The notes beneath the pieces were generated by a model, which saw only the letters and a list, made by a program, of their open reading frames with translations, had not been told where the DNA came from and ran no database searches. From ANME-2 cluster archaeon (lineage in GTDB: Archaea > Halobacteriota > Methanosarcinia > Methanosarcinales > Methanocomedenaceae), in contig JAAXOC010000032.1 in the NCBI GenBank assembly GCA_014237145.1, positions 1 to 64,000 of the forward strand: a stretch of 64,000 bases of DNA, given 5' to 3'. Positions 44,028 to 52,944 of this stretch are shown here, piece after piece (position 1 is the first letter of the stretch; every line of letters starts with the position of its first letter). The translations under genes and the position numbers were made by a program.

Positions 44028-44308
44028 GTGGAGCTGGGCGACCGCCTGAACCACAACCCTCTAAACTGAGCGGCGGGGAGCAGCAGCGGGTGATTATTGC
44101 CAGGGCGCTGGTCAACAGGCCTGCTATCATACTGGCTGATGAGCCTACAGGTGAGGTGGATACCAAGACCAGGGACCTTATTATCGACATCCTGCGGCGG
44201 TTGTCTGATGGTGGGTAGACTGTTATCATTGTAACTCACGACCCCTGGGTGGCGGAGCGGACAGATCGGGTGATCACGCTGGTGGATGGGAGAGTGGAGG
44301 ATTCGTAG
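44028..44308 (+). pseudogene. Partial duplicate of the ABC ATPase gene (3' half)
   Basis: The sequence is nearly identical to 42690-42960 of the intact ATPase gene: the signature, Walker B and H-loop coding regions are all present. It has lost one A in the AACCACAAACCC run (frameshift) and has TAG in place of the CAG of GGGCAGACT. There is no 5' half. It shows that a second ABC cassette, or a duplication of this one, once flanked the toxin-antitoxin pair. Confidence 0.93.
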
Positions 44309-44823
44309 TATTCGTTAACTCTAAAAATTCGTCATGTCCCACTCTTTTTTTTAGTCAAACATTGCCCCGGCACACCCAACCGCAGCAGAGCTGCGGGATA
44401 TAACGACTAAGATCAAATTTATTATAAAGGATTATTTACAGTAACGCTTATAATGGTCATTGCCCCTCTACAATATTTGTATGAATTGATTTAAATTATG
44501 TTTGATTTTGGAAAAAAAAGGTAGAAATAAATAGTTTGAAAAATTATTAAAATAACTGGCTTTCAAGGTAATTCATCATAACAGATGCTATAATTAAATT
44601 TGCATATATTTTTCCTACAATTTAATATCTAAATATCATTAATGTGTATCTGAAGTATATCACTTATTGGCAAACCTAAATGTTAAATAAGTTGGATGAA
44701 AAAAGGAGAGAAAAATTAATTATAATATTTGTTTAATTTAAATAGATATTAATAGTGAACTGTCTTGGGCTTTAATTAAGCTGGATATTGGATTATTACG
44801 ATTAAATTTCACAGGTGCGGTTA
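44309..44823. other. AT-rich intergenic region before secF
   Basis: About 515 bp without a plausible gene. The left part contains the third dispersed hairpin repeat. The remainder is very AT-rich, with several TATA-like boxes, and probably holds the secFD promoter. Nothing else was recognised. Confidence 0.4.
44351..44412 (-). repeat. Dispersed hairpin repeat, copy 3
   Basis: On the minus strand it reads ATATCCCGCAGCTCTGCTGC, then GGTTGGGTGTGCCGGGGC and CAATGTTTGACTAA. The perfect GCAGCTCTGC-type hairpin is best preserved in this copy. It is opposite in orientation to copies 1 and 2. Confidence 0.7.
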
Positions 44824-45759
44824 ATGAAGAATATCAACATAGAACAACATATTGAATCTTATCTTAAGAAAGTATCAACAACACAGATGATCATTATCCC
44901 GCTTGTCCTCTTATTACTATCCCTTGTTATCCTTGGCTGGTCATTTATTTCTACAGGCAGTCCGGTGGAACTGGGTATCGAATTTACAGGAGGTACCACA
45001 GTTACTGTAGAGTCTACGTTATCCTTTGAAGAAGTGCAGCAGCAGTTCACTTCACAATTTCCAGACACGCCGCCAATAAGCGCACGGGATGCAGGCGGCG
45101 GACGGGTTATGCTCAAGTTCGCTCCCATGGACGAAACTGCACAGATGGAATTAAATGATTACCTTATCTCCAATTTCGGCAAGGAGATATCACTGCAGCA
45201 GATAAGTGCATTATACGGCCATGACCTGCAAATTAGTGCAATAAAAGCTGTCATATATGCATTCCTTGGAATGGCTGTGCTGGTTTTTATCATATTCAGG
45301 TCAGTGGTACCTTCCGGTGCGGTCGTACTGTCCGCATTTTCCGATATCGTCATAGCAGCCACATTGATGAACCTGTTCAGCATTGCCCTGTCACTGGGAA
45401 CTGTGGCGGCACTACTTATGCTCATAGGTTATTCCATTGACAGTGACATCCTGCTGACAACCAGGCTGCTAAAGCGAAGGGGCAAGCTGGAAGAAAAATT
45501 AAAGGGGGCGATGAAGACCGGCCTTACAATGACCACTACTACCCTTGCAGCCATTTTTATACTGTTTTTGGTCAGCACTTGTGCCCAGTACGTCTCATCA
45601 TTTTCCAGGATCGATATCATCAGTGATATCTCCGCGGTCCTGCTCCTCGGACTGGCCACGGACCTAATGAACACCTGGATGCTGAACACAGGTATACTTA
45701 AATGGTACATGGGACGCGAAGTCCCTATAGGGAAGAAAAAGAGGGGGGGCAGGAAATGA
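44824..45759 (+). CDS. secF: Protein-export membrane protein SecF
   Basis: The protein has 311 residues from ATG 44824 (a GTG nine bases upstream is possible). It has six membrane segments with a first external loop. The family motif LGIEFTGGTTVTVES lies after TM1, and IFRSVVPSGAVVLSAFSDIV followed by MLIGYSIDSDILLTTRLLKR are the SecF RND-type signatures (Asp residues in the membrane centre). SecDF uses the ion gradient to help late protein export. In archaea secF commonly precedes secD, as here; the two overlap by 4 bp. Confidence 0.94.
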   Translation: MKNINIEQHIESYLKKVSTTQMIIIPLVLLLLSLVILGWSFISTGSPVELGIEFTGGTTVTVESTLSFEEVQQQFTSQFPDTPPISARDAGGGRVMLKFAPMDETAQMELNDYLISNFGKEISLQQISALYGHDLQISAIKAVIYAFLGMAVLVFIIFRSVVPSGAVVLSAFSDIVIAATLMNLFSIALSLGTVAALLMLIGYSIDSDILLTTRLLKRRGKLEEKLKGAMKTGLTMTTTTLAAIFILFLVSTCAQYVSSFSRIDIISDISAVLLLGLATDLMNTWMLNTGILKWYMGREVPIGKKKRGGRK

Positions 45760-47405
45760 GGGACGAAAAAGTTGAGAGAGGACTTGCCAGCAATCCCAGG
45801 ATATTGCTGATGGGTGGGGCCATAATCATTTCACTGATATTACTGCTGTTACCTGCCATCTTTCCTGATCTGGGGTTTGGCGGACTCAAGTACGGCCTTG
45901 ACCTTGATGGAGGTTCATGGCTCCAGCTTAGGCCCGAAGGTGCCATGGCCAAAATCGATGCCGATGTAGGGGACATCATAACACACGAATACTCATCTTT
46001 CTTAAACACGACCGTAACAGTAACAGGTACAACGGACACATCTATCTCCTTTGAGGTCGGGACCCTGGTCACTGCAAAGCAGGTCGAATCCCTGGGATAC
46101 GGCCAGGCTGCAGTGTCTGGTGGAAGAAGCGGAGTTTCAGCCGTTAACCTGCAGGTGGATAAGTACCATGTAATTTCCAGGTATCTGGAAAACAGCTATA
46201 AGACAGAGGTTGTGCTATCAGAGGACAGGGATGGATTGTGGTATGAGATAAGGAAGCAGACATCTGCTGATGAATTGAAAGATATACTTGATGATGTCGG
46301 GGGTTCTGTGATCTTATACAGGGATGGCGTATCCCAGGCTACACTGATCAAAACCAAGGAGATACTTGAGGATAAATTAAACCTCTTCGGGCTCAGTGAT
46401 GTCAAGCCAACCATAGTCGGACGGGAATACATACTCATCGACCTGGCAGGAATCGATATCGAGACAGCAATGAATCTGGCAGCCACTCCAGGTAAGTTCG
46501 AGATCCGTATCCAGACAGAAGGCAATGAGTCCATACATGCCGTGTACGGGGAGGATATCCAGACTGTCGGGATCCATGAGGCAAATAACGGGGTATGGGG
46601 TGTGCCGTTCACCCTGACACAGCAGGGTGCTGTACTCCTGAGGGAGGCAGCCATTGAGACCAATGCGGTCAATGCCCCTCTTAATCATGAGGTTATAATG
46701 TACCTTGATAATGAGGTCATTTTCAGTGCTCCTTTGAATGACAGGTTAGCCAACAATTTGAAAATAATGCCTGTGCAGGATATGAGTGCCTCCTTTGGAA
46801 GTGACATTGAGAGTAAAGAAAGTGCAAAACAACTGGAATCTCATTTGAGGGCAGGTGCCCTGCCAGTTAATGTGGAGGTAATAGGTTCGGGCCAGGTGCC
46901 CGCATCCCTGGGCGCCCAGTTCAAGGAACTTACAGCCATAGCAGGACTGCTTGCCATTATAATGGTCTCATTCATGATATATCTCAGGTATCGCAAAAAA
47001 GAGATCATGTTACCCATGATCATAACATCCATAAGTGAGGTTGTGATGATACTGGGCTTTGCATCTGCTGTGAAATGGCAGCTTGACCTGCCTGCCATTG
47101 CAGGTATTATTGCGGTTATTGGAACAGGTATAGATCATCTTGTAATAATCACTGATGAGGTATTATACGAGGGGAAACTTCCTCCAACCAAGGTTTACCT
47201 TGCACGTATTTCCAGGGCATTCGGCATTATATTTGCGGCGGCAGCCACAACCATTATAGCAATGATATGGCTGTTCTGGTTGGGATTCGGCGCATTAAAG
47301 GGTTTTGCACTGACAACTATCATAGGTGTGTTGATCGGTGTGCTGATAGCCAGGCCCGCTTATGCAAGGATAATCAAGGCAGTATTGAAGGAAGAACAGG
47401 AATAA
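45756..47405 (+). CDS. secD: Protein-export membrane protein SecD
   Basis: The protein has 549 residues from the ATG at 45756, overlapping the secF stop (ATGA). An upstream in-frame extension into secF is not credible. TM1 is followed by LKYGLDLDGGSWLQLRPEG (the D-[LI]-xGG motif), a large external domain, and five further membrane segments with AIIAVIGTGIDHLVIITDEV containing the conserved TM4 Asp. The C-terminal FAAAATTIIAMIWLFWLGFG is typical. It is followed immediately by thiI with no gap. Confidence 0.94.
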   Translation: MRDEKVERGLASNPRILLMGGAIIISLILLLLPAIFPDLGFGGLKYGLDLDGGSWLQLRPEGAMAKIDADVGDIITHEYSSFLNTTVTVTGTTDTSISFEVGTLVTAKQVESLGYGQAAVSGGRSGVSAVNLQVDKYHVISRYLENSYKTEVVLSEDRDGLWYEIRKQTSADELKDILDDVGGSVILYRDGVSQATLIKTKEILEDKLNLFGLSDVKPTIVGREYILIDLAGIDIETAMNLAATPGKFEIRIQTEGNESIHAVYGEDIQTVGIHEANNGVWGVPFTLTQQGAVLLREAAIETNAVNAPLNHEVIMYLDNEVIFSAPLNDRLANNLKIMPVQDMSASFGSDIESKESAKQLESHLRAGALPVNVEVIGSGQVPASLGAQFKELTAIAGLLAIIMVSFMIYLRYRKKEIMLPMIITSISEVVMILGFASAVKWQLDLPAIAGIIAVIGTGIDHLVIITDEVLYEGKLPPTKVYLARISRAFGIIFAAAATTIIAMIWLFWLGFGALKGFALTTIIGVLIGVLIARPAYARIIKAVLKEEQE

Positions 47406-48593
47406 ATGGTCCGACCTACTAATGATGTTATACTTGTCAGGTATGGTGAACTGGCACTGAAGAGCAGACAAGTAAGGAACAGGTACGAAAAAACCCTTAT
47501 GTCTAATATCAGGTCCATGCTTGATGCTTCAGGTATTGATCATGATGACCTGTCCCGGGAATGGGGTCGCATATATATCCATACCACTAACCCTGCAGTT
47601 GTGGGAGCCGTAGCAAGAGTGTTTGGCGTAGTTTCGGTAAGCCCGGCCATTACGTGTGAGCCCACACTTGAATCTGCAGCGTCTGTAGCTGCCGATGTGG
47701 GAGAGTCCATTATCAATGAGAATGAATCCTTTGGCATCAGGGCCCGCAGGTCTGGCAATCACGGGTTCTCAAGCCGTGATATCGGCGTGGCCTGTGGTGA
47801 TGCTGTATTTGAACGGGTGCGAAAGCTCAATTCCAAGGTTGACCTGACAACTCCTGACAGGGAGATCATGGTGGAGGTCAGGCAGAACAAAGGATTCGTA
47901 TATACGGATGTTGTCAATGGTACAGGCGGCCTGCCCCTGGGTACACAGGGTAAGATGGTGGCCCTGGTCTCGGGTGGTATCGATTCTCCTGTGGCTGCAT
48001 GGCTTATGATGAAACGTGGCTGTGAGGTAATACCTGTATATGTCAACAATGAACCGTTCTCGGATGATACCATGCGGCAGCGGGCACTGGAATGTCTCAG
48101 GGTACTGCAAACATGGGCACCAGGCCATCCTTTCAAGGCCTACGAAGTACCAAACGGCATAAGCCTGGATGCATTTCTTTCAGACTGCCAGCGCCGTTAT
48201 GCCTGTATATTCTGCCGCAGGATGATGTACCGCATTGCAGCAGGTATCATGGAAAAGGAAGGGGCTTTCGGCATTATAACCGGTTCATCACTTGGCCAGG
48301 TGGCAAGCCAGACATCTGAAAATATGATGGCAGAGACCTGCGGGATACATGTACCGATCTACCATCCCCTTATCGGGCTTGATAAGACCGAGATAATCGA
48401 CATCGCCCGGAAGATCGGAACCTATGATGCATCCATCAGGCCAGCCACGTGTTGTACTGCAGTGCCTGAAAAACCTGCCACTGCTGCAAAATGCGGTGAA
48501 ATGTGTAGTGAAGAAGACAATATAAAGGTGGAAGAACTGCTAATGGGTGCACTGTCCGGTGCTAAAATAATTGATCCGTGTGAGTACAGTTAG
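47406..48593 (+). CDS. thiI: tRNA 4-thiouridine synthetase ThiI, archaeal Fe-S type
   Basis: The protein has 395 residues. The N-terminal ferredoxin-like and THUMP regions cover about 1-170. The PP-loop SGGIDSPVAAW (189-199) adenylates U8 of tRNA. There is no rhodanese domain. CIFC (Cys267, Cys270) and CC (Cys349, Cys350) match the three-cysteine cluster site known from Methanococcus ThiI, where a [3Fe-4S] or [4Fe-4S] cluster handles sulfur. It starts directly after the secD stop, so it is cotranscribed with secFD. Confidence 0.93.
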   Translation: MVRPTNDVILVRYGELALKSRQVRNRYEKTLMSNIRSMLDASGIDHDDLSREWGRIYIHTTNPAVVGAVARVFGVVSVSPAITCEPTLESAASVAADVGESIINENESFGIRARRSGNHGFSSRDIGVACGDAVFERVRKLNSKVDLTTPDREIMVEVRQNKGFVYTDVVNGTGGLPLGTQGKMVALVSGGIDSPVAAWLMMKRGCEVIPVYVNNEPFSDDTMRQRALECLRVLQTWAPGHPFKAYEVPNGISLDAFLSDCQRRYACIFCRRMMYRIAAGIMEKEGAFGIITGSSLGQVASQTSENMMAETCGIHVPIYHPLIGLDKTEIIDIARKIGTYDASIRPATCCTAVPEKPATAAKCGEMCSEEDNIKVEELLMGALSGAKIIDPCEYS

Positions 48594-48595
48594 TT

Positions 48596-48826
48596 TCATT
48601 TGCCGTCAATGGTCTCTATCTTGAACATTACATTAAGGCCCTTCAGGGTCACCTGGATTCGGTCACCGAACCTGAGAATGTCTTCAACATCGGTATTTGA
48701 GTCCCATTCATAAACATAATCATGGACTCCCTGTATTGGCTTGAATCCCAGGGACATTAACCGCCGGTTGACCTCAGAGGGCATGGCACCTTCGCTACTG
48801 AACCAGAGAATTAGGTATGTCTTCAT
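48596..48826 (-). CDS. Small conserved hypothetical protein
   Basis: The protein has 76 residues from the Met at 48826 (KTYLILWFSSEGAMPSEVNR). It has a beta-alpha-beta rhythm, with LMSLGFKPIQGVHDYVYEWD in the centre, suggesting a small ferredoxin-like fold. It is tail-to-tail with thiI, 2 bp apart. I recall similar small proteins in methanogens but cannot name the family. Confidence 0.65.
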   Translation of the reverse strand: MKTYLILWFSSEGAMPSEVNRRLMSLGFKPIQGVHDYVYEWDSNTDVEDILRFGDRIQVTLKGLNVMFKIETIDGK

Positions 48827-48916
48827 TCGTATCACCTTGATAACTTATATTGTAATTTAATTCGTATTATGGCTTTTGGTAATCCATATCTATTGAGAAT
48901 TTCTATAATTTTAGGT

Positions 48917-49171
48917 TTATAACCTTTCATCCTCTTCCTCACGGATTTTTTGCAGTACTTCTGATGGGTTCCTTGAATATTTTATTGCAGTTTGTTGAGC
49001 GAATGAGTCCATCTTTTGACTTGCTCTTTGCATCTCGTATTTCCTCAATAGTTCACGGATTGCCTCTCTCACGAAATCGGTCCGGTTGGCAAACAGCCCG
49101 AGGTTGACATTTTCATCGATCAGCTGAAGAAGATAATCATTTACACGAATCTGGAGTAATTTGTTGCTCAT
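48917..49171 (-). CDS. Ribbon-helix-helix (CopG-like) protein
   Basis: The protein has 84 residues. The N-terminal part KLLQIRVNDYLLQLIDENVN followed by FANRTDFVREAIRELLRKYE is a clear ribbon-helix-helix with a long second helix. The C-terminus is charged (EVLQKIREEEDERL). It is a likely transcriptional repressor or antitoxin without an adjacent toxin of its own. It lies 64 bp downstream of vapC on the same strand and may be an extra regulator of that locus. Confidence 0.8.
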   Translation of the reverse strand: MSNKLLQIRVNDYLLQLIDENVNLGLFANRTDFVREAIRELLRKYEMQRASQKMDSFAQQTAIKYSRNPSEVLQKIREEEDERL

Positions 49172-49235
49172 AATTTATCACTTGTATTTAATTATACTAC
49201 TTAATGAAGTATAAGCATTTTGTTAAATTCGAGAA

Positions 49236-49622
49236 CTAATGGATTCTCTTTATCCCATTAACTTTATCAAAATCACCATCAAAAGATACAATTCTGTCAA
49301 TTCCAGACTGATGCATTATTTCAACAGACGTCGCATCAGCAAGTGATAATGTACCATCATACATCAAAAATGTCTGCATCGCATTTTCCAGTAAATCGAT
49401 ATCAGTAAATACTATTTTACAGTTATCCACGAAATATTCGTAAAGAATTTGACCTGCCTTCCCCCCTTCTAGCGAACCCACCAATGTTACGCTTTCACTT
49501 ATTATTAAGTCAGATATCAGAAGTGCTTCATTATTTATTTTGGCTGCCCTGAGTGCATCCTTATGCCACCTGTCTTTCTCTCTTGCGATGGCAATAAAAT
49601 ATGAGGAATCTGCGAATATCAT
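49236..49622 (-). CDS. vapC: VapC-type PIN-domain toxin
   Basis: The protein has 128 residues. PIN catalytic acids are Asp5 (MIFADSSYF), Glu43 (LIISESVTL), Asp96 (LSLADATSV) and Asp115/Asp117 (IVSFDGDFDKV). The length is normal. It is a metal-dependent RNase expected to cut RNA, often tRNA or rRNA. The start overlaps the end of vapB by 4 bp. Confidence 0.92.
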   Translation of the reverse strand: MIFADSSYFIAIAREKDRWHKDALRAAKINNEALLISDLIISESVTLVGSLEGGKAGQILYEYFVDNCKIVFTDIDLLENAMQTFLMYDGTLSLADATSVEIMHQSGIDRIVSFDGDFDKVNGIKRIH

Positions 49623-49846
49623 TTAAGCCCCATCTGGACTTTTTTCTTGGCTTCCACTGCATCACCTTCAGATTTTATAAGACTTGTTATGTCTTCCAGT
49701 GTCCGTTTTTTTCTGGGATGTACCAGTATCCCGTTGTTAGTGTCAGTCCATTCAAGAATGTCTCCGGGGATGATATTGTGGGCTTTTCGTATCTTTGAAG
49801 GTACTACGGTCTGGTATCCTTTTGAGACTTTTGTTTCACCAAGCAT
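49619..49846 (-). CDS. vapB: VapB antitoxin, AbrB/SpoVT type
   Basis: The protein has 75 residues from the Met at 49846. GETKVSKGYQTVVPSKIRKA is the swapped-hairpin AbrB signature, followed by HNIIPGDILEWTDTNNGILV. The C-terminal half (RTLEDITSLIKSEGDAVEAK) is helical and should bind the toxin. It is the first gene of the pair and overlaps vapC by 4 bp. It likely represses its own promoter. Confidence 0.88.
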   Translation of the reverse strand: MLGETKVSKGYQTVVPSKIRKAHNIIPGDILEWTDTNNGILVHPRKKRTLEDITSLIKSEGDAVEAKKKVQMGLK

Positions 49847-50038
49847 AATTGATTCACACAATATTTTTAGTTTTCACAGTATTTAATGATTGTCTTGAAT
49901 TGAATAGGGTAGGTGTAAAGCAGGACGGGTAAGAAAATTAAAGTAGAAGGATGTGTTGCGTTGGTGGGACTTTTAACTGTCTAAATTGGAGTGTTACGTA
50001 GAGGGAGTTATTTGGGATATCTAAAGTGAACATAAGAT

Positions 50039-50191
50039 TTATGAAAAGCCTGCATAATAAAGTAAAATCCCAGCAAGAAGGCCTACAATAAAACCAATTA
50101 TACCACCATAAAGTAAACCTCGACTATATAATTTAATAATATACTTTTCATTTGTCACTTTTTCTTTCACTATTGGAACTATTTCATCCAT
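50039..50191 (-). CDS. Possible 50-aa one-TM protein
   Basis: The open frame encodes 50 residues: MDEIVPIVKEKVTNEKYIIK leads into a glycine-rich membrane segment (GGIIGFIVGLLAGILLYYAG). The frame stays open about 45 bp upstream without a start, so it might be a shortened gene. No ribosome binding site is clear. The helix-plus-TM layout recalls small methyltransferase-type subunits such as MtrG, but the match is too short to claim. It may be real or a remnant. Confidence 0.4.
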   Translation of the reverse strand: MDEIVPIVKEKVTNEKYIIKLYSRGLLYGGIIGFIVGLLAGILLYYAGFS

Positions 50192-50272
50192 AATGTCTAT
50201 TTCAAATGTGAGTTGTAGTTTCTCGATTGTAGTATTGGTTTAATCAACTAAATTTTCTTTAATACAACTACC

Positions 50273-50389
50273 AGCAGAAGAGTTGCAGTCCCGAACTATC
50301 TTGGGGCAGACATTCCAAAAGGGACGTTAAAGGCGATTATTAAGCAAACTGGATTGTCAGCTGAAGAGTTTTTAAGTCTAAGAAATTAA
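50273..50389 (+). pseudogene. HicA toxin C-terminal fragment
   Basis: The frame reads SRRVAVPNYLGADIPKGTLK, then AIIKQTGLSAEEFLSLRN and a stop. This matches the second half of HicA toxins: the RR-VPxHxGxDIPxGTL region and the final K..GLS.EEF helix. The N-terminal half with the catalytic His is missing and no HicB partner follows. The conserved HPGxx His is also replaced (NYLGAD). It is a dead remnant. Confidence 0.8.
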
Positions 50390-50464
50390 AAATGTGTTAA
50401 AAAAAGTCTGAGACAGCTCCTAAATACTGGAGCTGCCCGGGTCTGTAAAAAAATCGATTTTTGC

Positions 50465-51226
50465 CTACTTAACGAACAGCTCACCCACACCGTCAACGAC
50501 TACGTCGCCAACATACTTGGTGAACTCCACGCCGTCTATGGCCTCGATGCCCTCACGCTGGTACACAGGCATCAGATCCTTGACCGTACCTTTAACGATA
50601 ATGGTACCCTTGGTCATCTCACTGCCAGGCATGTCAGTATCGCCCTCAATAACGATCTTACCGCCCTTGTTGGACACCCCCGGCATGATACCGGCATTGC
50701 CCTTAATGATGATCTCGCCGCCGCACATGTGCTCGCCAACAAAATCATTGGCATTTCCGAACACCGTGATCTTGCCGCCGCGCATGCCGCAGGCCTCGCC
50801 GCGATAGCCAGCACCCACATAGTAGTTTGCATCGCCCTGGACATTGATCTCGCCGCCAGTCATCTCCTGGCCGACCCAGGAATCAGCATTACCTTTGATG
50901 GTGATGGTGCCGCCCTTCATCTTAGCGCCGCATCTCATATCCACATCGCCGTTTATCATAATGAGCCCGGCAGTCATAGCCTCACCGATACGCTTCACCC
51001 TGTTCACATTGCCGTTTATCTCTATCTTTACGTCATCCGCAGCATCAGCGCTACCGTCAACCTTGATATCGAACAACTCTGACAAAGGTCGGGGCGCATT
51101 TCCCTCGTATGCCACAAGTGCGCCGATCTCATCAGCGCTCTTGCCTGCAAAATTGTCGGGTTTTATCGTTTCAGCTTCAACAGATATCTTAAACTGTTCT
51201 TTTGGTACTAAAGTAACTGTTTGCAT
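50465..51226 (-). CDS. fwdC: Formylmethanofuran dehydrogenase subunit C
   Basis: The protein has 253 residues. Residues about 75-230 form a beta-helix of GxxxxGxxxxG repeats, for example GGTITIKGNADSWVGQEMTG and GGEIIIKGNAGIMPGVSNKG, like the C-terminal domain of glutamate synthase. The N-terminal part binds the FwdA/FwdB core. It is the last gene of fwdDBAC, 14 bp after fwdA. The complex interconverts CO2 and formylmethanofuran, the first step of methanogenesis from CO2 or the last step of methane oxidation. Confidence 0.95.
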   Translation of the reverse strand: MQTVTLVPKEQFKISVEAETIKPDNFAGKSADEIGALVAYEGNAPRPLSELFDIKVDGSADAADDVKIEINGNVNRVKRIGEAMTAGLIMINGDVDMRCGAKMKGGTITIKGNADSWVGQEMTGGEINVQGDANYYVGAGYRGEACGMRGGKITVFGNANDFVGEHMCGGEIIIKGNAGIMPGVSNKGGKIVIEGDTDMPGSEMTKGTIIVKGTVKDLMPVYQREGIEAIDGVEFTKYVGDVVVDGVGELFVK

Positions 51227-51240
51227 CCTTCACACCTCCT

Positions 51241-52944
51241 TTACTGGTACCCTGTCTCAAACACGACCGGATGCTCTACATACTCATCCTGTACCATGTA
51301 GTTGGCCATATTCACGGAATAATATTTCTTGAACTTCATCTTCAGATCTTCCATCATCCGCTCATGTCCATCCGCAGGCGCAGTAGCTTTTACCCAGTAG
51401 GTTCTGCCCTTGGGCACAGCAGTGATCTCACCGTCTTTTACCACAATCTCACCGCCCTTGATAGTATAAGCAGCGTGCCTGAATGCAGCTTCCACCTTAT
51501 CAAACTCCATAGTGGCATCGGTCTCATCAGGCTTAATATCATAGATGGCAATGTCTGCATCAGCACCCACACCAAGATGTCCTTTGCCCAGTTCGATTAT
51601 TCCCTGCACCTTAGCATGTGCGGCCCTGGTCTTGATAGCAATATCATACCAATCCAGTTCCCTGTCAATGCCGGCAATGCTTGTGCGCTCAAAGGTCAAC
51701 TCAGCTATCTTTGCCATTTCTTTTTCACGCCTCTTCTGGCTCATTAGCATTGTCATGACCATCGGGTAGTTTACATACGGCCCGCCGTTGGGGTGGTCCG
51801 TGGTCATCAACACCTGCCATGGGTCCTTGGTCAGCAGGGCCAGTTCAAGTCCGATCGCCCACATGATGCCGTGGATATAGCTCTGTGGATGGTATTCCAG
51901 TGGTGTAACACCTGACGAATCCTCAAGCTCTACATCACCGTTTGACCACCTGGCCTTAAGCAGCCTGGCATTGGCATACTGCACCGGACCGTCTGCGGTC
52001 ATTGTGGTAGCACTGCCGAACACCAGCTGGCCCATATCAATGGTTAAAAAGTCGTTCTTGTTCAGGTAATCAGCAATTGGTTCTGACTTTGATTCGAAAT
52101 CTCCCCAGTGGTTGCCGCCCCACGCATTGAACTGCACATGGGTTACGTGCAATGACTGACGATCCCGCTTGGATTTAATGTCCTTACAGACATCAAAAGT
52201 TGCCAGCGTGGTCTCGTAGTTACCTGGCTTACCCAGGTTATTACAGTGCAGGTGTATACTGTGGGGAAGGTTCAATTTCTCGTTCGCTTCTGCCAGTTGC
52301 TTGACTATCTGCCTGGGCGTAACCTCAAAGTTAGGAACTGGGTCATCCAGTCCAGATACGTTTTTACCGAATCCCCATGCTTCGCCGCCGCCAGGGTTCA
52401 CGATCTTGATACCCCAGCCGCGTGATGCCAGCAATCCCCATGCCACATATGCCGCCAGCCTGTCCAGATCATCCTCACGGATTGCGTCCATTACCATCCA
52501 GTTACTGCCGAACAGGGTCAGGCCGGCTTTATCAATGATGGGTATCTCTTCCAGTTCCTCATGGGTATGCCTTGCTTTCAGGATAGGAACAGCAGCCTCG
52601 AAAGCCGTGGTATATCCCATCTCAGCATACCCGTATCCCATAGAATATACATTTGGCACAGTATATCCGGTACGGGGCCGGGTCACTTTGGTCCTGGGTT
52701 TATTGTTCAGGCGTGAATCATCAGGACGCATAATACGTCCCACATTCACCTTACTGCCAGCGATATGAGTATGTGCATCCACACCGCCCGGATAGACCAG
52801 CCGGCCTCCGGCGTCTATGGTCTGGGCACTGCCGCCCACGCTGTCCACTATCTTGCCGTCCTTAACAGCAATATCCATCATATCCCCGTTGATATTATTG
52901 ATAGGGTCATACACAGTTGCGTTCTTTATCAGCATTTCACTCAT
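51241..52944 (-). CDS. fwdA: Formylmethanofuran dehydrogenase subunit A
   Basis: The protein has 567 residues of the amidohydrolase fold with a dinuclear zinc centre. DAHTH (56-60) gives the first metal ligands. Later ligands are expected in HSIHLHCNNLG and SLHVTHVQFN; LLMTTDHPNGGPYVN holds the late Asp. The subunit moves the formyl group from formate onto methanofuran after CO2 is reduced in FwdB. It overlaps fwdB by 4 bp and is followed by fwdC. Intact. Confidence 0.96.
   Translation of the reverse strand: MSEMLIKNATVYDPINNINGDMMDIAVKDGKIVDSVGGSAQTIDAGGRLVYPGGVDAHTHIAGSKVNVGRIMRPDDSRLNNKPRTKVTRPRTGYTVPNVYSMGYGYAEMGYTTAFEAAVPILKARHTHEELEEIPIIDKAGLTLFGSNWMVMDAIREDDLDRLAAYVAWGLLASRGWGIKIVNPGGGEAWGFGKNVSGLDDPVPNFEVTPRQIVKQLAEANEKLNLPHSIHLHCNNLGKPGNYETTLATFDVCKDIKSKRDRQSLHVTHVQFNAWGGNHWGDFESKSEPIADYLNKNDFLTIDMGQLVFGSATTMTADGPVQYANARLLKARWSNGDVELEDSSGVTPLEYHPQSYIHGIMWAIGLELALLTKDPWQVLMTTDHPNGGPYVNYPMVMTMLMSQKRREKEMAKIAELTFERTSIAGIDRELDWYDIAIKTRAAHAKVQGIIELGKGHLGVGADADIAIYDIKPDETDATMEFDKVEAAFRHAAYTIKGGEIVVKDGEITAVPKGRTYWVKATAPADGHERMMEDLKMKFKKYYSVNMANYMVQDEYVEHPVVFETGYQ

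Larger units (their letters stand above)
49862..50464. other. Intergenic zone with small-gene remnants
   Basis: About 600 bp lie between vapB and fwdC. They hold a possible 50-residue membrane-protein gene (50039-50191, minus) and a HicA toxin fragment (50273-50389, plus). The rest is AT-rich with no recognised feature. Confidence 0.5.

Noticed and set aside
45702-45755. Longer start for secD inside secF
   Set aside because: The ATG at 45756 overlaps the secF stop in the typical ATGA form; the extension is secF sequence in another frame.
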